From the NCBI GenBank assembly GCA_044433405.1, contig JAWXTQ010000062.1, positions 1-11,487 on the forward strand: 11,487 bases of DNA, read 5' to 3'. The position numbers and the translations under genes are program-made. The notes beneath the pieces were generated by a model that worked only from the letters and a program-made list of their open reading frames with translations, was not told the origin of the DNA and did not search any database. Source of the stretch: CAMQVM01 sp044433405 (GTDB lineage: Bacteria > Bacteroidota > Bacteroidia > Bacteroidales > Rikenellaceae). Of this stretch, positions 7,456 through 11,487 are shown one piece after another; position 1 is the stretch's first letter; the number at the start of each line of letters is the position of its first letter.

Positions 7456-7487
7456 GATTGATTGTATGTTTTAAGGAGGTGTGTGTG

Positions 7488-8363
7488 TTATCCGCTAATG
7501 GTTGATGTGCCAATGCTAAGTATTCCAATCAGCTCATTGAGTGATGCGTTGTATGCCATTGCTTTCACAGGGATAGAGGCATCAAAAGTTGATAACTCTT
7601 TATCTTTGATGTAGCTTATCGACTCTGCATACTCTTTTGAAAGAGTGCTCGACATGTCGTATAGTAGTTTTGCAGTGGTGTTCTCTTTTGGCAGTTCGAG
7701 GCTTGAAGAGGGGAATATTATTGACTCTTTGTGCATTGACGATATGTTAACATTCATAAATGTCACCTTGCCACCACCAATCGACAAGCTTTTTATCTTG
7801 TCTGCTATTTTAAGTAGAGTAGGGGTTTCGCTATCCGTTGCCTCACCATCGCTAATATGAATCAAGATAGGCGGTATTGTATATCTGTCTTTGTTTTTCT
7901 GAATCCATTGATTGGCGTGTTTGTATAGCTCCAATAATGCTTGTTTCATGGGTGTGTTGCCTCCATCAGTGTGGTCAATCCATTTGTTAATGGTTGTAGT
8001 GTGGGTGTAATATAACCCATCGCTGCCAATACGTCTTTTTGATATTGAGTATTTGTCTACATTAGCGTTTGTTAAATCAGGCACAGTGAAGGTTATTCTG
8101 TCTGAATCGAGACTTTCTAACATAGAGTATGTTTTGTTATCACTATAGCCTAAAAGAGCCACCTCAAAATAGTTCATATAGCTACCTCCTTTGCGGCAAC
8201 GGTATAGCAGTTCATCAATAAAACTATTGATGATTATGCTAACAGCTTGTGATTTAGTCATTAACTGTTCGTTAAATGTAAGTTTCTCGGCCATCGAACC
8301 CGATTTGTCAACCAACAACATGATACACGCTGGATTGCTTCTCGTAACTTTAGTTTGAGACAT
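7488..8363 (-). CDS. von Willebrand factor A (TerY-like) domain protein
   Basis: A 291-residue protein that is nearly all one vWA domain, with no signal peptide or membrane segment, so cytoplasmic. The metal-ion-dependent adhesion site is complete: DKSGSM (Asp19, Ser21, Ser23), the Thr137 loop in GGNTPM, and Asp172 in HISDGE. It should therefore bind a divalent metal and a partner protein. In style it resembles TerY-type vWA proteins, which in many bacteria sit with a PP2C phosphatase and a protein kinase. Here the next gene has a kinase-like but apparently inactive N-terminus plus WG repeats, and no phosphatase is present. It is the first gene of the minus-strand group ending in bioA. The TerY link rests on domain type and context, not on a sequence search. 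Confidence 0.85.
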   Translation of the reverse strand: MSQTKVTRSNPACIMLLVDKSGSMAEKLTFNEQLMTKSQAVSIIINSFIDELLYRCRKGGSYMNYFEVALLGYSDNKTYSMLESLDSDRITFTVPDLTNANVDKYSISKRRIGSDGLYYTHTTTINKWIDHTDGGNTPMKQALLELYKHANQWIQKNKDRYTIPPILIHISDGEATDSETPTLLKIADKIKSLSIGGGKVTFMNVNISSMHKESIIFPSSSLELPKENTTAKLLYDMSSTLSKEYAESISYIKDKELSTFDASIPVKAMAYNASLNELIGILSIGTSTISG

Positions 8364-8399
8364 ACTTGTAAATTATTTTAAAAATGCTAAGTCGTTTAT

Positions 8400-8425
8400 G
8401 TGTCCAAATCGTTGATTTTAGACAC
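8400..8425 (-). promoter_or_regulatory. Leader hairpin or operator upstream of the vWA gene
   Basis: GTGTC (8400-8404) pairs with GACAC (8421-8425), and AAATC (8406-8410) with GATTT (8414-8418) around a GTT loop: ten pairs with one small internal bulge. It lies between the -7 element and the vWA start, so it would be in the mRNA leader 37-62 nt before the ATG, or serve as a protein site. No known riboswitch class is recognised and no U-tract follows. Confidence 0.35.
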
Positions 8426-8446
8426 TTCTAAAAAAAATATGTTACA

Positions 8447-8454
8447 CAAAGATA
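8447..8454 (-). promoter_or_regulatory. -7 element of the vWA-WG-bioA operon
   Basis: On the minus strand it reads TATCTTTG, an exact TAnnTTTG match, giving a leader of about 75 nt. The -33 position would fall in the mutS promoter, where only a weak TTG is present. Confidence 0.5.
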
Positions 8455-8461
8455 TTTTAAA

Positions 8462-8493
8462 TTTGGTAAATAAAAAATCAAGTTATATTTTTG
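8462..8493 (+). promoter_or_regulatory. mutS promoter (-33 TTTG and -7 TATTTTTG)
   Basis: TTTG at 8462-8465 and TATTTTTG at 8486-8493 are 20 bp apart, matching the Bacteroidota primary-sigma consensus in both boxes and spacing. The -7 ends 26 bp before the mutS ATG, giving a short A-rich leader without a Shine-Dalgarno sequence, as is usual in the phylum. Confidence 0.7.
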
Positions 8494-8519
8494 AAGTCAA
8501 AATTTAAAGAAAAACCAAG

Positions 8520-11165
8520 ATGGCTCAGGAAAAAAAGTATGTGGAAACACCATTAATGAAGCAGTATTATGCAATTAAAACGTCTCACCCAGATGCAATA
8601 TTATTGTTTAGGGTTGGAGATTTTTATGAGATGTTTGGCCAAGACGCAATTGTTGCGAGCGAAATATTAGGCATAACACTCACAAAAAGGGCTAATGGTG
8701 CTGCATCATTTGTTGAGTTAGCAGGTTTTCCATACCATTCGCTTAATGTATATCTTCCAAAACTTGTTAGAGCAGGTGAGAGAGTTGCTATTTGCGAACA
8801 GCTTGAAGATCCTAAAAAAACTAAAGCGATTGTGAAGCGTGGAGTCACTGAGCTTATTACTCCAGGGGTCTCTTTTAATGACGAAATTATCACCTCTAAA
8901 GAGAATAATTTCTTAGCATCAATATATTATGGAAATAAAAATATTGGAGTAGCCTTTCTCGATATTACTACTGGTGAATATTATGCTGCTCAGGGTAATA
9001 AAGATTATGTAGAAAAGCTTCTTTTGTCGTTTAAGCCCAAAGAGGTATTGATTCAGAAGGGGTGTAGAGAGCAGTTTTTCTCGATGTTTGGACGTGGTTT
9101 TCAAACATATCCTATTGAGAATTGGAATTTCGACCACTCTAGTGGTTATGAGCGATTAACAAAGCTCTTTGGTGTTAAATCGCTAAAGGGATATGGTATA
9201 GAGAGTATGGTAACTGCAATCTCTGCAGCTGGTGCGATACTATACTACTTAGAGTATACTTGCCATAATAATCTTAAACACATCACCACTATCAGCCGTA
9301 TTGAGGAGGATAACTATGTGTGGCTAGATAAATACACAGTTAGAAACCTTGAGATTTTTGCTACTCAGTCGGGTGGTGGACGTTCATTAATTGATGTAAT
9401 TGATAAATCACTATCTCCTATGGGAGGTAGAACATTAAGACGCTACCTATCGCTACCTCTTAAAAACCAAAAGGAGATTGAGAGCAGATACGATATTGTT
9501 GACTATTTTATGTCAAACCAATCACTCTCTGATAGTGTGAGGCTTCAAGTGTCTCAGCTGGGTGATTTAGAGCGTTTGATATCAAAGGTTGCTGCGCGAC
9601 GTTGCACGCCTAGAGATTTTAAACAGTTAGAGCATGGATTATTGGCTTTAGAGACGATAAAAACATTGCTTTCAAATAGCGATTCTGCTCCTTTAAAGCG
9701 TTATGCTAGCAAGATAGATCCTTGTGGGGCGATACGAGAAGCTATTGCAAAGACAATATGTGATGAGCCTTCGGTTTTGATTCAGAAGGGTGGTGTAATT
9801 GCTGCTAATGTGTCGATGAAGCTAGATGAATATCGTGAATTAATGTATAAAGGCAAACAGTTTCTTGTTGAAATGCAGGAGCGTGAGAGCCAGCGTACAG
9901 GCATTCCATCTCTCAAGATTAGTTATAATTCGGTGTTTGGTTACTATATCGAGGTGCGAAATAGCCATAAAGACAAAGTGCCTCAAGAGTGGGTGAGAAA
10001 ACAGACTCTTACTAGTGCTGAGAGATATATCACCCAAGAGCTAAAAGAGTATGAAGAGAAAATAATTGTTGCACAAGACCAATCGTTGCAGTTAGAGATA
10101 GAAATCTACGAACAATTAATCGACCAGTGTCAAAATTATATCAATCCAGTGCTTCAAGATAGCTCTGTAGCAGGTGAGATTGATGCGTTGCTCTCTTTTG
10201 CGACTATTTCAAAACTTAACAACTACTGTAGGGCTACGATATGTGATGAGAACATAATAAATGTCAAGGCTGCTCGACATCCAGTAATCGAACAGATGTT
10301 GCCAGTAGGTGAGTCGTATGTTCCAAATGATATATATCTTGATAGCACAACTCAGCAAATAATCATCATTACAGGGCCAAATATGTCGGGTAAGTCGGCA
10401 CTGCTACGAATGACGGCACTAGTGGTTATTATGGCTCAAATAGGGTGTTTTGTGCCCGCTTCGCAGGCAACTCTAGGTATTACCGATAGAGTATTTACAC
10501 GCGTAGGAGCATCAGATAATATATCGCAAGGCGAATCAACATTTATGGTAGAGATGTTAGAGAGTGCCAATATTCTCAATAATATCAGCCCAAGAAGCTT
10601 AGTGTTGCTTGATGAGATAGGTCGCGGAACAAGTACTTACGATGGTATCTCAATTGCGTGGAGCATGGTTGAATATCTCCATGAGTCAGAGAAGGGTAGG
10701 CCAAAGACTCTTTTTGCCACCCACTATCACGAACTCAATGAGATGGAACAACTATATCCTCGAATCAAGAACTATAATGTTGAGGTGAAAGAGATGGGTA
10801 ATAAAATCATGTTTTTGCGTACTCTTAGCCCGGGCGGAACAGAACATTCATTCGGTATTCATGTAGCACGCCTAGCAGGTATGCCTCAGAGCGTGGTTTT
10901 GCGCTCACAAGAGATACTTGAAAGACTAGAACTTCAGCGCGAGAAGATGAGCCAAAATTCGACCCAGGAGAGCACAAAGATAGATTATCGCTCATTTGCA
11001 GAGTTTAAAAAAATGGAAATTGAGGATGGTAAACAAATGTCACTTTTTGAAATGGAAGATCCAGTGTTATATAAGATTAGAGATATACTGAAAAATATTA
11101 ATCCAAACGAGATGTCACCTTACGATGCATTAGGAAAGTTGATAGAAATAAAAAAAATGGTATAA
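8520..11165 (+). CDS. mutS: DNA mismatch repair protein MutS
   Basis: ATPase that finds base mismatches and small loops in new DNA and recruits MutL. It is complete at 881 residues, slightly longer than the E. coli protein (853). The N-terminal mismatch-binding domain has GDFYEMFG, with the Phe35-Tyr36-Glu37 wedge that inserts at the mismatch. The connector, core and clamp follow (for example SLSPMGGRTLRRYLSLPL, the entry to the lever). The C-terminal ABC-type ATPase has Walker A GPNMSGKS (619-626), signature-region residues SQGESTFMVEM, Walker B LLDEIGRGTSTYDG (Asp698, Glu699) and the ATHYHEL switch. QMSLF (839-843) near the end is a sliding-clamp-binding motif. This is MutS1, not the MutS2 type, since it keeps the mismatch domain and has no Smr domain. 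It has its own promoter and is divergent from the vWA operon. No mutL is in the window. Confidence 0.98.
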   Translation: MAQEKKYVETPLMKQYYAIKTSHPDAILLFRVGDFYEMFGQDAIVASEILGITLTKRANGAASFVELAGFPYHSLNVYLPKLVRAGERVAICEQLEDPKKTKAIVKRGVTELITPGVSFNDEIITSKENNFLASIYYGNKNIGVAFLDITTGEYYAAQGNKDYVEKLLLSFKPKEVLIQKGCREQFFSMFGRGFQTYPIENWNFDHSSGYERLTKLFGVKSLKGYGIESMVTAISAAGAILYYLEYTCHNNLKHITTISRIEEDNYVWLDKYTVRNLEIFATQSGGGRSLIDVIDKSLSPMGGRTLRRYLSLPLKNQKEIESRYDIVDYFMSNQSLSDSVRLQVSQLGDLERLISKVAARRCTPRDFKQLEHGLLALETIKTLLSNSDSAPLKRYASKIDPCGAIREAIAKTICDEPSVLIQKGGVIAANVSMKLDEYRELMYKGKQFLVEMQERESQRTGIPSLKISYNSVFGYYIEVRNSHKDKVPQEWVRKQTLTSAERYITQELKEYEEKIIVAQDQSLQLEIEIYEQLIDQCQNYINPVLQDSSVAGEIDALLSFATISKLNNYCRATICDENIINVKAARHPVIEQMLPVGESYVPNDIYLDSTTQQIIIITGPNMSGKSALLRMTALVVIMAQIGCFVPASQATLGITDRVFTRVGASDNISQGESTFMVEMLESANILNNISPRSLVLLDEIGRGTSTYDGISIAWSMVEYLHESEKGRPKTLFATHYHELNEMEQLYPRIKNYNVEVKEMGNKIMFLRTLSPGGTEHSFGIHVARLAGMPQSVVLRSQEILERLELQREKMSQNSTQESTKIDYRSFAEFKKMEIEDGKQMSLFEMEDPVLYKIRDILKNINPNEMSPYDALGKLIEIKKMV

Positions 11166-11204
11166 ATGTTTGGTAGTTTAAAAATAAATTACTAACATTG
11201 CAGT

Positions 11205-11252
11205 GTAAAACAAATAAAAAACTTTTTGCCTATAGCATATTTTACTTTTTTT
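11205..11252 (+). terminator. Weak terminator-like hairpin after mutS
   Basis: GTAAAA (11205-11210) and TTTTAC (11240-11245) can pair around a 29-nt loop and are followed at once by a run of seven T. It lies 40 bp after the mutS stop and before the sigma gene. The stem is short and AT-rich, so this is a tentative call. Confidence 0.25.
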
Positions 11253-11301
11253 AATAAATAAATAAACGTTTGTCGCTAACTGCGGCATTATAGTTGATGA
11301 A

Positions 11302-11487
11302 ATGAGTAAATATACAAATTTGGTTATGAAAGAGTTGAATGATCAAGCACTAATCAGTGCATACATTGCAGGTGATGAAGAATCAATAAATTTGTTGATT
11401 AGCCGTTACCGTAAAAAAGCCTACAATTATATCTTAATGCTAGTCAAAGATAGCGATGCTGCTGAGGACATAGCTCAAGAGCTATTC
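11302..11487 (+). CDS. ECF-type RNA polymerase sigma factor, N-terminal part (cut by window end)
   Basis: 62 codons are visible. DQALISAYIAGDEESINLLI followed by SRYRKKAYNYILMLVKDSDAAEDIAQELF is sigma region 2: the first part is the usual opening helix of ECF sigma factors, and DAAEDIAQELF is the region 2.2 core-binding helix (consensus D-A-E-D-hydrophobic-x-Q-E-x-F). Such factors direct RNA polymerase to a small regulon, often paired with an anti-sigma factor encoded downstream. ATG 11302 gives MSKYTNLVMKELND; the in-frame ATG 11326 gives MKELND, which is also plausible because many Bacteroidota members begin close to the conserved helix. Region 4 and any anti-sigma gene lie outside the window. 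AACGTTTG at 11265-11272 is one base from a -7 consensus, but no suitable -33 was found. Confidence 0.88.
   Translation, partial: MSKYTNLVMKELNDQALISAYIAGDEESINLLISRYRKKAYNYILMLVKDSDAAEDIAQELF

Noticed and set aside
7473..7614. Plus-strand AAGGAGG followed by a 38-codon open frame from ATG 7498
   Set aside because: The spacing to the ATG is 18 bp, the frame lies antisense in the vWA gene, genes here do not use Shine-Dalgarno sequences, and the peptide has no recognisable features.
1..11487. tRNA, rRNA, CRISPR arrays, insertion sequences, phage or plasmid genes
   Set aside because: No repeat arrays, transposase motifs, or RNA gene signatures were seen on either strand.

Overview
The window looks like a chromosomal segment of an AT-rich member of the Bacteroidota, most likely order Bacteroidales. 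Evidence: the AT-rich base composition; near absence of Shine-Dalgarno sequences before the genes; several promoter elements of the Bacteroidota type (-7 TAnnTTTG, in one case with a -33 TTTG); and gene types typical of the group (lipoprotein RND adaptor, GH95-type lipoprotein glycosidase, Bacteroidota porin-like barrel, WG-repeat protein). The species cannot be named from this.

Layout. (1) 1-969, minus: a lipoprotein periplasmic adaptor of an RND efflux pump, cut by the window edge. (2) 1067-3322, plus, divergent from it: a lipoprotein glycoside hydrolase related to GH95, interrupted by a single in-frame TAG at codon 407 while both halves stay otherwise intact. (3) 3348-3410: a 17-bp perfect inverted repeat between convergent genes. 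(4) 3443-4462, minus: an outer-membrane porin-like barrel. (5) 8363 down to 4761, minus: three closely spaced genes, a vWA-domain protein, a protein with a degenerate kinase-like N-terminus and C-terminal WG repeats, and bioA. Gaps are 32 and 37 bp, with no promoter motif seen in either, so they are probably one operon. (6) 8520-11165, plus: mutS, divergent from the vWA gene and with the best promoter in the window. (7) 11302 to the end, plus: the first 62 codons of an ECF-type sigma factor.

How they fit together. The adaptor, glycosidase and porin are envelope or nutrient functions. MutS and BioA are housekeeping. The least ordinary part is the vWA plus pseudokinase-WG pair. It resembles the vWA / PP2C phosphatase / protein kinase triads (TerY-P type), but the phosphatase is absent and the kinase-like domain appears to lack its catalytic HxD and metal-binding DFG-type motifs. 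The vWA metal site is intact. This suggests a reduced, non-catalytic, cytoplasmic scaffold or sensing module that is co-transcribed with a biotin-synthesis gene. The second point of interest is the glycosidase, both for its amber codon and for two substitutions at positions that are catalytic in typical GH95 enzymes.
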